Origin: Gramella sp. Hel_I_59
GTDB taxonomy: Bacteria > Bacteroidota > Bacteroidia > Flavobacteriales > Flavobacteriaceae
Length of the DNA: 64,000 nucleotides
Assembly: GCF_006714895.1 (NCBI RefSeq)
Contig: NZ_VFME01000001.1
Location: forward strand, 1,364,001-1,428,000
Direction of reading: 5' to 3'
Under the pieces are notes generated by a model. The model saw only the letters and a list, made by a program, of their open reading frames with translations, was not told where the DNA came from and did no database searches. Shown one piece after another: positions 1 through 8,489 of this stretch. The translations under genes were made by a program, and so were the position numbers. The number at the start of each line of letters is the position of its first letter. Position 1 is the first letter of the stretch.

Positions 1-1518
1 TTTTCTTTAATCAAATCCTTATCTGCTTCAGAAAAAAGACAGTTTTCGCTTTATGTTGGAAGAATTGGGGTGAATTCAGACTCAAAATTCCTGAATTTAT
101 ATAAAGTAATTTCAAAACAGAAAAAATACAATGAAGCTGAAATTCTTGAAAATACCAGTATTACGAAGCTTCAGCTTTCCAACGTCAAAACGCATCTATA
201 CAAGCAGCTTTTAATTTCTCTAAGGCTCAATCCAGCACACCAGAGTATTCCGGTTCAAATTCGGGAACAACTTGATTTCGCCTATATCTTATATCACAAA
301 GGTTTATATAAGCAGAGCTTAAAGTTGCTGGACAAAGTGAAGTTGCTGGCACTAAATTTTGAAGAGAAGAACCTTGCTTACGAAGTTCTGGAGCTTGAGA
401 AGATCATAGAGTCGCAGTATATCACCCGGAGTATGAATAACAGGGCAGATATACTTATTCGTCAAACCCGAGAGATCAGTGCGCTAAATTCATTGTGGGG
501 AGATCTATCGAATCTTTCTTTGGAATTATATGCAATATTTTTAAAACAGGGCTATTGCCGTACTGAAGAAGAAGCAATTTCCATCAAGGAATATTTTAAA
601 AAGCAACTTCCCGATTATACATTTTCAGAGCTTGGTTTTCGAGAGAAATTATGGGTTTATAAATCCCATATGTGGTATAGTTTTTTAATTCAGGATTTTT
701 TGGGCTGTTACCGCTATTCGATGAAATGGAAAGAACTTTTCGTAGAATATGATCATATGATTCCCGTGCATCCTGTTTCTTATTTAAAAGGTAATCATTA
801 CCTGTTGGAATCACTGTTTTATTTAAATCATACAGAGCTTTTTGAAAAGACTTTAATACAATTAGAAAGTTCTTTAAGAGATGCACAGATCCCACATAAT
901 GATAATATTGCTGCACTTTCTTTTCTCTACGTCTATTCCAATAAACTGAATTTAAAGTTTATGAAAGGGGAGTTTGGAGATAACCAGGAGCTCGTCAAAA
1001 AGATCACAGATAAGATCACAAAATTTAAGGGCAGGTTGGATGAGCACCACATAATGGTATTTTACTACAAGATCGCCTGTTTGTACTTTGGGGATGGGGA
1101 TAATAAAAAGTGTATTGCTTTTCTAAAAAAGATCATCACTAATAAATCACTGGGAATGCGGGAAGATCTTATGTGTTTCTCTCGAATTCTCAATCTTGTA
1201 GCACATTATGAGGCCGGGCTCGATTATCATCTGGATCATCTTGTGAAATCCACCTACAAGTTTCTTATTAGAATGAACGATCTGCATGAAGTTCAGAAAG
1301 AGATGATCAAATTCTTGAGAAAGCTACCGGATGTTTCTCCTCTGGATATTAGAGATGAATTCAAGAAATTACATGCTGTTCTCAAAGTTTTCGAGCAACA
1401 TCCTTATGAAAGAAGGGCTTTTTTATACCTGGATATCATTAGCTGGCTGGAAAGTAATATTGAAAATGTTCCAGTAAAAACTATCATTCAGCAAAAAACT
1501 GCCGCATCTTCGCGTTAA
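1..1518 (+). CDS. Helical-repeat (TPR-like) hypothetical protein, 5' end outside the window
   Basis: The frame is open from base 1 with no stop, and the residues before the GTG at 70 (LIKSLSASEKRQFSLYV) look like the N-terminus of a Bacteroidota family that begins with LIKSLxxSEKRxFKLY. The gene therefore starts upstream of the window, and a start at 70 would be an artefact. The visible part is about 505 residues, nearly all alpha-helical, rich in Leu, Lys and Glu, with no signal peptide and no catalytic motif. The helical-pair spacing suggests TPR-like repeats and a scaffold role in the cytoplasm, which is inference. The stop lies 8 bp before the EamA permease gene, so the two are probably co-transcribed. 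Confidence 0.75.
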   Translation, partial: FSLIKSLSASEKRQFSLYVGRIGVNSDSKFLNLYKVISKQKKYNEAEILENTSITKLQLSNVKTHLYKQLLISLRLNPAHQSIPVQIREQLDFAYILYHKGLYKQSLKLLDKVKLLALNFEEKNLAYEVLELEKIIESQYITRSMNNRADILIRQTREISALNSLWGDLSNLSLELYAIFLKQGYCRTEEEAISIKEYFKKQLPDYTFSELGFREKLWVYKSHMWYSFLIQDFLGCYRYSMKWKELFVEYDHMIPVHPVSYLKGNHYLLESLFYLNHTELFEKTLIQLESSLRDAQIPHNDNIAALSFLYVYSNKLNLKFMKGEFGDNQELVKKITDKITKFKGRLDEHHIMVFYYKIACLYFGDGDNKKCIAFLKKIITNKSLGMREDLMCFSRILNLVAHYEAGLDYHLDHLVKSTYKFLIRMNDLHEVQKEMIKFLRKLPDVSPLDIRDEFKKLHAVLKVFEQHPYERRAFLYLDIISWLESNIENVPVKTIIQQKTAASSR

Positions 1519-1526
1519 ATTCAGAT

Positions 1527-2402
1527 ATGACCGCACCAAAGTCTACCAATATTTCGAATATTCTAATGCTCAACCTGGCGGTGTTGCTTATAAGCACATC
1601 CGGAGCCTTGGGTCGTTATATCACATTAGATCCCATAATTACCATTTTCTATCGCTGTGTTTTGGCAGCTGTGATATTTTATGCCTATTGCAAGTGGCAG
1701 GGAATAAGCCTGAAAATCGCTTCGAGAAAAGATGTTCTTAAAGTGATTTCTGGAGGACTGCTTATGGGTGCTCACTGGGTGACTTATTTCTATTCCCTTA
1801 AATATTCCAGCGTTGCCATAGCTTTATTATCCTTATTTACATATCCGGTTATCACTGCGTTTCTGGAGCCATTATTATTTAAAACCCGATTCAATAAGAT
1901 TCATGTTGCACTGGGATTTTTAGTGCTGTTCGGGGTATATTTTCTTAGTCCCGATTTCGATCTGGAGAATAACTCATTTATAGCCGTACTCTTCGGAATT
2001 GCATCTGCTGTATTTTATTCTCTTCGGAATTTACTAATGAAAAAAGAGATCGAACGCTATAATGGATCTACATTAATGTTCTACCAGATACTGGTGGTCG
2101 CCTTAGTACTGTCTCCTGCTTTCTTTTATTCTGAAGTTGCTAAAGTTCTGGAACAATGGAAACCACTGCTAACGCTTGCCTTGCTTACAACCTGTATTGG
2201 GCATACCTTATTCCTGAAGAGTTTTAAGAATTTTAGTATAACTGCGGCGAGTATTATGAGTAGTATACAACCGGTTTATGGAATTGCGCTTGGAGCTATT
2301 TTCTTGAACGAGATCCCTTCAGCAAAGACCATGATAGGTGGTTCACTGATCATAAGCGCGGTTATTATAGAAAGTCTTAGTTCGCTAAGAAGCAAAAAAT
2401 AA
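1527..2402 (+). CDS. EamA/DMT-family permease
   Basis: This 291-residue inner-membrane protein has ten hydrophobic segments arranged as two repeats of five, the standard architecture of the drug/metabolite transporter (EamA) family. The second half contains the typical end-repeat pattern SSIQPVYGIALGAIFLNE followed by a last helix. Substrates of this family (amino acids, metabolites, drugs) cannot be told from sequence. The ATG follows the upstream helical-repeat gene by 8 bp, suggesting one transcript, and a strong hairpin closes the unit just after the stop. Confidence 0.85.
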   Translation: MTAPKSTNISNILMLNLAVLLISTSGALGRYITLDPIITIFYRCVLAAVIFYAYCKWQGISLKIASRKDVLKVISGGLLMGAHWVTYFYSLKYSSVAIALLSLFTYPVITAFLEPLLFKTRFNKIHVALGFLVLFGVYFLSPDFDLENNSFIAVLFGIASAVFYSLRNLLMKKEIERYNGSTLMFYQILVVALVLSPAFFYSEVAKVLEQWKPLLTLALLTTCIGHTLFLKSFKNFSITAASIMSSIQPVYGIALGAIFLNEIPSAKTMIGGSLIISAVIIESLSSLRSKK

Positions 2403-2418
2403 TTTAGAGGGTATAAAA

Positions 2419-2442
2419 AAAGCCACTTGGCTAAGTGGCTTT
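2419..2442. terminator. Bidirectional rho-independent terminator
   Basis: A 10-bp perfect stem (AAAGCCACTT/AAGTGGCTTT) with a 4-base loop sits between two convergent genes. An A-run precedes it and T's follow, so it can stop the EamA gene on the plus strand and the zinc peptidase gene on the minus strand. Confidence 0.85.
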
Positions 2443-2461
2443 CAATATTATTCAATTGCAG

Positions 2462-3307
2462 TTAGTTTAAAACTTCTTTAAAAGTATCTCCCTGTCTTAT
2501 ATCTCCGGTTCTGTATCCGCGCATAAACCAGGCCTTACGTTGTTCTGAAGTTCCATGAGTAAATGAATCTGGATTTACACTTCCACTGGTTCGTTTCTGT
2601 ATGGCATCATCACCAACAGCATTCGCGGCACTCAACGCTTCTTCGATATCTCCTTCACTCAAATACTGCTGATTCTCCTTCGTCCATACTCCTGCATAGA
2701 AGTCGGCTTGGAGCTCAAGCGCTACAGATAGTTCATTAGCTTCAGTCTGACTCGATTGCCGCTGAAGATTACGAACTTTTCCAGCCGTTCCCATCAAATG
2801 CTGAACATGGTGACCAACTTCATGAGCCATCACATAGGCCACTGCGTAATCACCGCCTTTGGCGCCAAATCTTTGTCTTAATTGATCGAAAAAAGTAAGG
2901 TCCATATAAATTTTCTGGTCTGCAGGGCAATAGAAAGGTCCGCTTGCAGACGATGCACCACCACAGGCTGTTTGTACAGCATCGCTAAAAAGAACAAGAC
3001 CAGGTTCCTGGTAGTTCATATTGTTTTCTGCAAAAACATCATTCCAAACATCTTCAGTATCAGCAAGAACGGTTGCAACAAATTCTCCCATTTCTTTTTC
3101 TTCCGCAGTAAGTTCACGGGATTCAGTCTGGGAACTGCCAGATCCTTCCAGTTGTTGTAATACTGAAACATCACCATCGCTAAGAATAAACTGCGCAATA
3201 ACGAAAATCACACCTATAATTCCTCCGCCGGCAATTAATTTACCTTTACCAGAGGAACCTCTACGATCCTCTACATTCCCGCTTTGTCTACGACCTTGCC
3301 ATTTCAT
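2462..3307 (-). CDS. ypfJ: YpfJ-type neutral zinc metallopeptidase, membrane anchored
   Basis: This 281-residue protein has a basic, glycine-rich N-terminus, one membrane helix at about residues 24-42, and a peptidase domain with the zinc motif HEVGH at 162-166 followed by HVQHLMG. It ends with the family's characteristic SFTHGTSEQRKAWF segment. It matches the YpfJ/KPN_02809 family of putative neutral zinc metallopeptidases, whose substrates are unknown. The topology suggests an N-terminal anchor with the catalytic domain outside the cytoplasm. The ATG is followed by a charged stretch typical of the family. It stands alone on the minus strand, 50 bp from the pseudouridine synthase gene and sharing its direction. 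Confidence 0.87.
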   Translation of the reverse strand: MKWQGRRQSGNVEDRRGSSGKGKLIAGGGIIGVIFVIAQFILSDGDVSVLQQLEGSGSSQTESRELTAEEKEMGEFVATVLADTEDVWNDVFAENNMNYQEPGLVLFSDAVQTACGGASSASGPFYCPADQKIYMDLTFFDQLRQRFGAKGGDYAVAYVMAHEVGHHVQHLMGTAGKVRNLQRQSSQTEANELSVALELQADFYAGVWTKENQQYLSEGDIEEALSAANAVGDDAIQKRTSGSVNPDSFTHGTSEQRKAWFMRGYRTGDIRQGDTFKEVLN

Positions 3308-3357
3308 ATTTAGATATTTTGGTTAAAAATAGTAAAAAGGCGGTATGTAAATTCTAA

Positions 3358-4062
3358 TTATATCATAATTGCATCCCAGATAGGATCTTTTGGAGGAGGA
3401 GCCGTGATATGGATCTCTTCTTTTTTCACGGGATGTATAAACCTGAGTTCTCTGGAGTGAAGATGAATACTTGCATCGCGGTTGCTACGATCAAAACCAT
3501 ATTTAAGATCTCCTTTTATAGGACTTCCAATTGCCGATAACTGACTCCTGATCTGGTGATGCCTACCCGTGTGAAGGTCTATCTCCAGTACATAATAACG
3601 ATCAAGCTCTTTGATTAGTTTATAGTCGAGGATCGCTTTTTTAGAATCTGGCACTTCATTTTTATGAGCATAGGATTTATTCTGCTTGGAATTCCTTTTC
3701 ATAAAATGAATAAGCTCATCACTTTCTCTGGGCGGTTTCTCTTTAACAACGGCCCAATACGTTTTTTTCGCGTCCTTTTCCTGAAATAATTTATTGAGTC
3801 TTGGAAGTGCTTTTGAAGTTTTTGAAAACAGCACGATTCCGCTGGTAGGTCTATCCAGCCTGTGAACCACGCCTAAATAAACATTTCCTGGTTTATTATA
3901 TTTTTCTTTGATGTAACTCTTGACCACTTCAGAAAGTGGTTTGTCACCGGTCTTATCTCCCTGGACAATATCACCCGGTCTTTTATTGACGATAATAATA
4001 TGATTATCCTCATGCAGCACCTGCAGATTATCCTTTGTGGAAATTATTTTATCTGAACTCAA
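3358..4062 (-). CDS. RluA-family pseudouridine synthase
   Basis: This enzyme converts specific uridines in rRNA or tRNA to pseudouridine. The catalytic motif HRLDRPTSG is present with the nucleophilic Asp at residue 70, and the second conserved block LHTGRHHQIRSQL follows. At 234 residues it lacks an S4 RNA-binding domain, as in the short RluA/TruC-like members. The target uridine cannot be read from sequence. It is cytoplasmic and lies 61 bp downstream of panB on the same strand, so the two may share a transcript; Bacteroidota often keep this pair together. Confidence 0.9.
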   Translation of the reverse strand: MSSDKIISTKDNLQVLHEDNHIIIVNKRPGDIVQGDKTGDKPLSEVVKSYIKEKYNKPGNVYLGVVHRLDRPTSGIVLFSKTSKALPRLNKLFQEKDAKKTYWAVVKEKPPRESDELIHFMKRNSKQNKSYAHKNEVPDSKKAILDYKLIKELDRYYVLEIDLHTGRHHQIRSQLSAIGSPIKGDLKYGFDRSNRDASIHLHSRELRFIHPVKKEEIHITAPPPKDPIWDAIMI

Positions 4063-4123
4063 TAGTTAAGTTTTGTAAAGAATTAGAAAGATCCAATCAA
4101 TCGATCAATACTATATTTTAAGT

Positions 4124-4942
4124 CTAATATTGTTCATCATCTGAAGGAAATGCGCTGCTTTTCACATCATCTCTGTAATTCTGAAAAGCTTTTGTCATTT
4201 CTCCGTGAAGATCTGCATATCGTCTTAGGAATCTTGGATTAAACTCGTGAGTCATTCCAAGCATATCGTGAACAACCAGTACCTGGCCATCTACACCATT
4301 TCCTGCACCGATCCCAATTACTGGAATGGTTAAACTTGCGGCAACTTCTTTGGCCAGTTTGGCAGGAACTTTCTCAAGAACTATAGCAAAACATCCAATT
4401 TTCTCAAGCATCAGGGCATCAGCCTTCAGTTTTTCTGCTTCCTGTTCTTCTTTTGCACGAACTGTATAAGTTCCAAATTTATAGATGGATTGTGGTGTTA
4501 GTCCAAGATGTCCCATAACCGGAATTCCCGCATGCATGATTCTCTTGATACTTTCTTTGACTTCTTTTCCACCTTCAAGCTTTACGGCATGTCCACCACT
4601 TTCTTTCATGATCCTTATGGCAGAGCGCAATGCCTCCTTGGGATCACTCTGGTAACTTCCAAAAGGAAGATCCACGACTACCAGGGCACGATTGATTGCT
4701 CTAACAACACTGGTTGCATGATAGATCATCTGGTCCAGGGTAATTGGAAGGGTGGTCTCATGACCCGCCATTACATTACTTGCGGAATCACCTACCAAAA
4801 TCACATCGATACCGGCGCCATCCACGATCTGAGCCATAGTGAAATCGTATGCTGTAAGCATGCTGATCTTTTCACCGTTGGACTTCATATCTACCAGTGA
4901 TTTTGTTGTTATTCTCTTGTACTGTTTTTTGGCAACCGACAT
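4124..4942 (-). CDS. panB: 3-methyl-2-oxobutanoate hydroxymethyltransferase
   Basis: PanB makes ketopantoate from 2-oxoisovalerate and methylene-tetrahydrofolate, the first committed step of pantothenate and coenzyme A synthesis. The 272 residues fit the family length. Visible signatures are LTAYDF near the start, the metal-binding VGDSASN and VDLPFGSYQ blocks, KLEGG, and [18 protein letters not shown]. It is a soluble cytoplasmic enzyme. The other pan genes are not in the window. The start is the ATG before SVAKKQYKR. Confidence 0.95.
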   Translation of the reverse strand: MSVAKKQYKRITTKSLVDMKSNGEKISMLTAYDFTMAQIVDGAGIDVILVGDSASNVMAGHETTLPITLDQMIYHATSVVRAINRALVVVDLPFGSYQSDPKEALRSAIRIMKESGGHAVKLEGGKEVKESIKRIMHAGIPVMGHLGLTPQSIYKFGTYTVRAKEEQEAEKLKADALMLEKIGCFAIVLEKVPAKLAKEVAASLTIPVIGIGAGNGVDGQVLVVHDMLGMTHEFNPRFLRRYADLHGEMTKAFQNYRDDVKSSAFPSDDEQY

Positions 4943-5007
4943 TCGCGTAAATTTTAATTTCAGTAAAAGTAGTAAATTCGTAGAGCACTGTCAATAATCC
5001 TCGACTT

Positions 5008-5454
5008 ATGAAAAACTTAATGTTTCTGGCGTTTATATTTATTTGCTTCAGTAGCCAAGCACAAACAAAGAATCCGAAGCAATTGGTTATAGATTTTTTC
5101 GAAGCTTTTCATGAGCAGGATACCGTAAAGCTTAAAACTTTTGCTACACAATCACTTCAGCTGAAATCTGTAAGTATGAATGTTGAAGGTAAAACAACTA
5201 TCAGTACTTCAGCTTATCCAGAATTTGTAAAAAGTATTGCCTCCATTCCGAAGCATGTGAAATTTGAAGAAAAAATACATGAGTATAGAATAGAAGAAAA
5301 CGGACTGCTGGCAACAGTCGCAACGCCGTATACCTTCTTTTATAATGGTGAGAAATCACATTGCGGAACCAATGTTTTCAATTTGGTAAAGTTGGACGGG
5401 AACTGGAAGATTCTATTCCTAATGGATTCCCGGAGCAAGCAGGCCTGCGATTAA
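5008..5454 (+). CDS. Secreted NTF2/SnoaL-like protein
   Basis: The protein is 148 residues with a clear signal peptide ending in SSQAQ (cleavage near residue 19). The mature part has the pattern of a small cone-shaped NTF2-like fold: a first helix VIDFFEAFHEQDTVKL, then beta strands, ending with a strand that contains NLVKLDGNWKILFLMDSR. Proteins of this superfamily range from enzymes to binding proteins and no active-site residues are recognisable here. It is predicted to be periplasmic. Its stop overlaps the last 4 bp of the convergent FGE-like gene. Confidence 0.75.
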   Translation: MKNLMFLAFIFICFSSQAQTKNPKQLVIDFFEAFHEQDTVKLKTFATQSLQLKSVSMNVEGKTTISTSAYPEFVKSIASIPKHVKFEEKIHEYRIEENGLLATVATPYTFFYNGEKSHCGTNVFNLVKLDGNWKILFLMDSRSKQACD

Positions 5455-6476
5455 ATATCTTTTACACACCGAAAACCAGTATGCTCTAAACCAGTATCCG
5501 GAACTGAACTCATTCTCGCCGAAACACGATAGCCGCTACAATAACTTTCAGCACATAAAAAGGAACCACCGCGTATCACTTTTTCCTGCTCCATGTTATA
5601 GTAATGTTTAAAATATCCATCTTTCATTTCAGAAGTTCTGGAGTAAGCATCGTCATGATAGGTGTCCAGACACCATTCCCAAACATTTCCTGTAGTTTCA
5701 TACAAACCAAAGTCATTCGCAGGAAAGCTTTTTACAGGTGCCATTTTTTCAAAATTATCCTCAACAGTATTCTTTTTTGGAAATTCACCCTGGTAGAAAT
5801 TCGCATGTTGTGCGGCGATGTCAAAATCATTTCCCCAATGGTAAGTTAGAGAATCACGACCGGCGCTATTAAAATATTCAAATTCAGCTTCTGTTGGTAG
5901 CCTTTTGCCGGCCCATTTAGCATAGGCCATTGCATCATACCATGAAACCTGCACCACGGGATAGTTCCCCTTACCTTCAATAGAGGAATCGGGACCCTGT
6001 GGATGTTGCCAGTTCGCACCTTTCACAAATTTCCACCACCATTCGGGGTTATAGGGATCAAAAACCAAAGCTCCGGGTTCGTAGGTGTTTCCTTTGAGCT
6101 CAAAACTTCTCTCTGCAGTAGTAACATAACCGGTAGCTTCTACAAATTGAGCGAATTCGGCATTGGTAACTTCAGTTTTATCTACGTATATAGATTTGAT
6201 CTCCACTTTATGAACTGGTAATTCATCTTTTTTTACCTGATCAGATTTTCCACCCATCAAATATTCTCCACCACCAAGTTTGATCATGTTTTCGGTAGAG
6301 GAGGAGTCGGATCTGGTTTTGATATAGGATATCTCCTTGAGATATTGCTTATGGTAATCTGAAACCTGACGGGTTTCAGTAGGTTCTATTGCCTGGATTG
6401 GGCCATTTGATTTTTCTTCCTTGCACGATGTAAGCAGGAGGGCTGATAATAAGAATATGAAGATGAAGTTTTTCAC
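5451..6476 (-). CDS. Formylglycine-generating-enzyme-like lipoprotein (SUMF1 family)
   Basis: A lipoprotein signal ends at LLLTSC (Cys18), and a full SUMF1/FGE-sulfatase domain covers about residues 60-341. The family hallmarks are all present: GGEYLMGG, VDKTEVTNAEFAQFV, YPVVQVSWYDAMAYAKWAGKRLPTEAEFEY split over the middle, GNVWEWCLD and RGGSFLC...GFRC. Unlike many SUMF1-fold proteins, it keeps two cysteines five residues apart (Cys308 and Cys313), matching the redox pair of genuine formylglycine-generating enzymes. It could therefore activate sulfatases, presumably after export, although no sulfatase gene is nearby. The related gliding lipoproteins GldJ/GldK share the fold but not this cysteine pair, to my knowledge. 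Confidence 0.8.
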   Translation of the reverse strand: MKNFIFIFLLSALLLTSCKEEKSNGPIQAIEPTETRQVSDYHKQYLKEISYIKTRSDSSSTENMIKLGGGEYLMGGKSDQVKKDELPVHKVEIKSIYVDKTEVTNAEFAQFVEATGYVTTAERSFELKGNTYEPGALVFDPYNPEWWWKFVKGANWQHPQGPDSSIEGKGNYPVVQVSWYDAMAYAKWAGKRLPTEAEFEYFNSAGRDSLTYHWGNDFDIAAQHANFYQGEFPKKNTVEDNFEKMAPVKSFPANDFGLYETTGNVWEWCLDTYHDDAYSRTSEMKDGYFKHYYNMEQEKVIRGGSFLCAESYCSGYRVSARMSSVPDTGLEHTGFRCVKDI

Positions 6477-6498
6477 GTTTGTCCTGAAGAATGAGTCT

Positions 6499-6506
6499 CA
6501 AATATA
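6499..6506 (-). promoter_or_regulatory. -7 box TATATTTG for the FGE-like gene
   Basis: On the minus strand this reads TATATTTG, a perfect match to the Bacteroidota -7 consensus TAnnTTTG. It would place the transcription start about 18 bp before the ATG. No clear -33 TTG element is seen at the normal distance. Confidence 0.45.
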
Positions 6507-6516
6507 AACATAAAAA

Positions 6517-6548
6517 AACCGGAAAATAAATGCTTTTACTTTCCGGTT
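6517..6548 (-). terminator. Rho-independent terminator after the alcohol dehydrogenase gene
   Basis: The arms AACCGGAAA and TTTCCGGTT pair perfectly over a 14-base loop. Read on the minus strand, the stem is followed by a run of seven T's. Confidence 0.8.
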
Positions 6549-6567
6549 ATTCTTCTTAATTTAAAAT

Positions 6568-7572
6568 TTACATCTTCAGTACTACTCTAAACCTGGCCTT
6601 ATTGTTCATCATCTGTTCAAAGGCTTCAGCAACATTATCAAGACTATATTCTTCGATCATAGGTTTTGTGCCTGTCATCGCACTAAATTTGAGGGTGTCT
6701 TCAGAATCTATAGCTGTTCCGCTAGGCCATCCAGCGGCAGATTTTCTTCCCATAAGCAATTGCATAGGAGAAACTTCTATAGGTTCGCCCGTTGCGGCAA
6801 CCATAAGTAATTTTCCGTCTATTCCTAAACCGTCTACTATGGATGTGATTGCATCGCTATGTGGCGCAGTAGCAAGGATTAATTTTGCTCCTCCTAATTT
6901 CTGAAGCTCCTCTGCACCATTTTTTTCGTTCGTATTTATAAATTCATGAGCACCCAGTTTGGATGCAAGCTCTTTTTTGTCATTACTATGAGAAACTGCT
7001 ACAGTGCGCATTCCCATTTTCGCGGCATATTGAATTGCAAGGTGTCCCAGTCCACCAATTCCCTGAACGGCAACGACATCACCTGCTCGTATTCCTGAAT
7101 TTCTCAAAGCATTAAAAACAGTGATTCCGGCACATAATAATGGCGCAGCTTCAGCTGAAGAAAGGTCTTCTGGAATATTGGCCACAGCTTCCTGAGGCGC
7201 CGTCATGTATTCTGCGTAACCACCATCGTAGGAAATCCCGCTTACCTTGGCATTCTCACAACTTATAAAGTCACCGCGACGACACGGCTCACATTCAAAG
7301 CAATGACCACCATGCCAGCCAACTCCAACGCGTTGTCCTTTTTCCCATTTGGAAACATCCTTTCCAATTTCTTCTATAATTCCCACAACTTCGTGCCCGG
7401 GAATTCGAGGATATTCAAGACCTGGGAAACCGCCTTCTTTTACAAAATTATCGCTATGGCAAATCCCACAAGCTTCAACTTTGATTAAAATTTCGTTTGC
7501 TGAAGGACTTGGTTTATCTACATCTTTAATGATAAAATCTCCTCCTGCTTCTTCAATTACTGCTGCTTTCAT
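6568..7572 (-). CDS. Zinc-dependent alcohol dehydrogenase (AdhP-like)
   Basis: This 334-residue medium-chain dehydrogenase oxidises primary alcohols or reduces aldehydes with NAD(P)H. It shows the catalytic zinc ligands (GICHSD, PGHEVVG and a later Cys in APLLCAGIT), the structural-zinc cluster of four cysteines in CFECEPCRRGDFISC, and the nucleotide-binding loop GIGGLGHLA. The family is homotetrameric and cytoplasmic. The gene lies 61 bp downstream of the CPBP protease gene on the same strand and has its own terminator. The in vivo substrate is unknown. Confidence 0.92.
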   Translation of the reverse strand: MKAAVIEEAGGDFIIKDVDKPSPSANEILIKVEACGICHSDNFVKEGGFPGLEYPRIPGHEVVGIIEEIGKDVSKWEKGQRVGVGWHGGHCFECEPCRRGDFISCENAKVSGISYDGGYAEYMTAPQEAVANIPEDLSSAEAAPLLCAGITVFNALRNSGIRAGDVVAVQGIGGLGHLAIQYAAKMGMRTVAVSHSNDKKELASKLGAHEFINTNEKNGAEELQKLGGAKLILATAPHSDAITSIVDGLGIDGKLLMVAATGEPIEVSPMQLLMGRKSAAGWPSGTAIDSEDTLKFSAMTGTKPMIEEYSLDNVAEAFEQMMNNKARFRVVLKM

Positions 7573-7633
7573 AACTTTTATTTTTTGGTTTCAGAAGTTA
7601 CAAAAAGTGAAAGGGAATGCTTTTAAGGCTTTG

Positions 7634-8320
7634 TTAATTTGACAGGGTTAAGGGAAGTATAAAAAGCAGTACCATAGAATTATTCATGCTGTGCATTAAC
7701 ATAGGCCAGATTAGTCCTCGATTCTCCAATTTAATTTTTCCGAAGAAAAAGCCTGCGATAATACGAGGAAAGATCATAATGAATAATATCAGGTCAATTT
7801 GAAAAGTATCTACGTAATTGAAAATATGAACAAAGCCGAAAATGATGGCACCAAGAATCCAGTTGATTAAATAATATCGATGAAGCCAGTAACAGGTCTT
7901 TCTGAAAATATGTTCCGGGATCAATTCTCCCAGGGCATAAAAAGCAAGCAGCAAAGTCCCGCCAAGTACTCCATATTTCAGACTCCAATGAGCTTCATCT
8001 GGGATAAATGCGATACCAATCATAAAAAGAACACAGCAAAAAAAGAATTTGAGACTGAATTCTGTAGGTTTAAGTAAACTTCGGAATATGCCTTCCTCCA
8101 TGACCGGTGCGAAAATGGCCGCCATAAAAGCAAATTTCCATGGTTGTGTTTTTAATAATTCGAAGATCTCGGTTTGCTGATATTTATCGTAATCAAAAGA
8201 TGGAAATGTAGATTGAAGAGCGGCCAGTAGTATGAAGAAAAGGAAATAGCAACCAAGCATCTTTCCGAAATTAGTGAGCAGGTTGAAAATCTTAAACCTC
8301 AGGCTGGCTTCTGGCGGCAT
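7634..8320 (-). CDS. CPBP-family intramembrane metalloprotease (Abi/CAAX-like)
   Basis: This is a 228-residue polytopic membrane protein with about six hydrophobic segments. The family's motifs are visible in order: EEGIFR (Glu75-Glu76...Arg80), FGFVHIFNY, and a final HSMNNS, which together supply the metal and catalytic residues of CAAX-prenyl-protease/bacteriocin-processing proteins. Substrates of bacterial CPBP proteins are mostly unknown; some relate to bacteriocin immunity or to peptide maturation. No bacteriocin gene is adjacent. Confidence 0.82.
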   Translation of the reverse strand: MPPEASLRFKIFNLLTNFGKMLGCYFLFFILLAALQSTFPSFDYDKYQQTEIFELLKTQPWKFAFMAAIFAPVMEEGIFRSLLKPTEFSLKFFFCCVLFMIGIAFIPDEAHWSLKYGVLGGTLLLAFYALGELIPEHIFRKTCYWLHRYYLINWILGAIIFGFVHIFNYVDTFQIDLILFIMIFPRIIAGFFFGKIKLENRGLIWPMLMHSMNNSMVLLFILPLTLSN

Positions 8321-8489
8321 TTATAGTAGCATTTGAAGCTGCAATATAAGAAGAGCAACTTCGGGAATAAAGTTTAAAAAATGGAAATATGCTCTATGTT
8401 CATATGTACTCTGAAAACTTTATGAATAGATTAAGGTTCATCAAAAAGCTTAGATTTTCGTGTTTTTTATCTTTAAGAAAAATAGGATT

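Noticed and set aside
70..72. GTG as the start of the first gene
   Set aside because: The frame continues unbroken to base 1 and the upstream residues match the family's N-terminus.
7634..8320. Abortive-infection phage defence gene
   Set aside because: The CPBP family is sometimes called Abi, but the motifs only indicate an intramembrane protease and there is no defence context.
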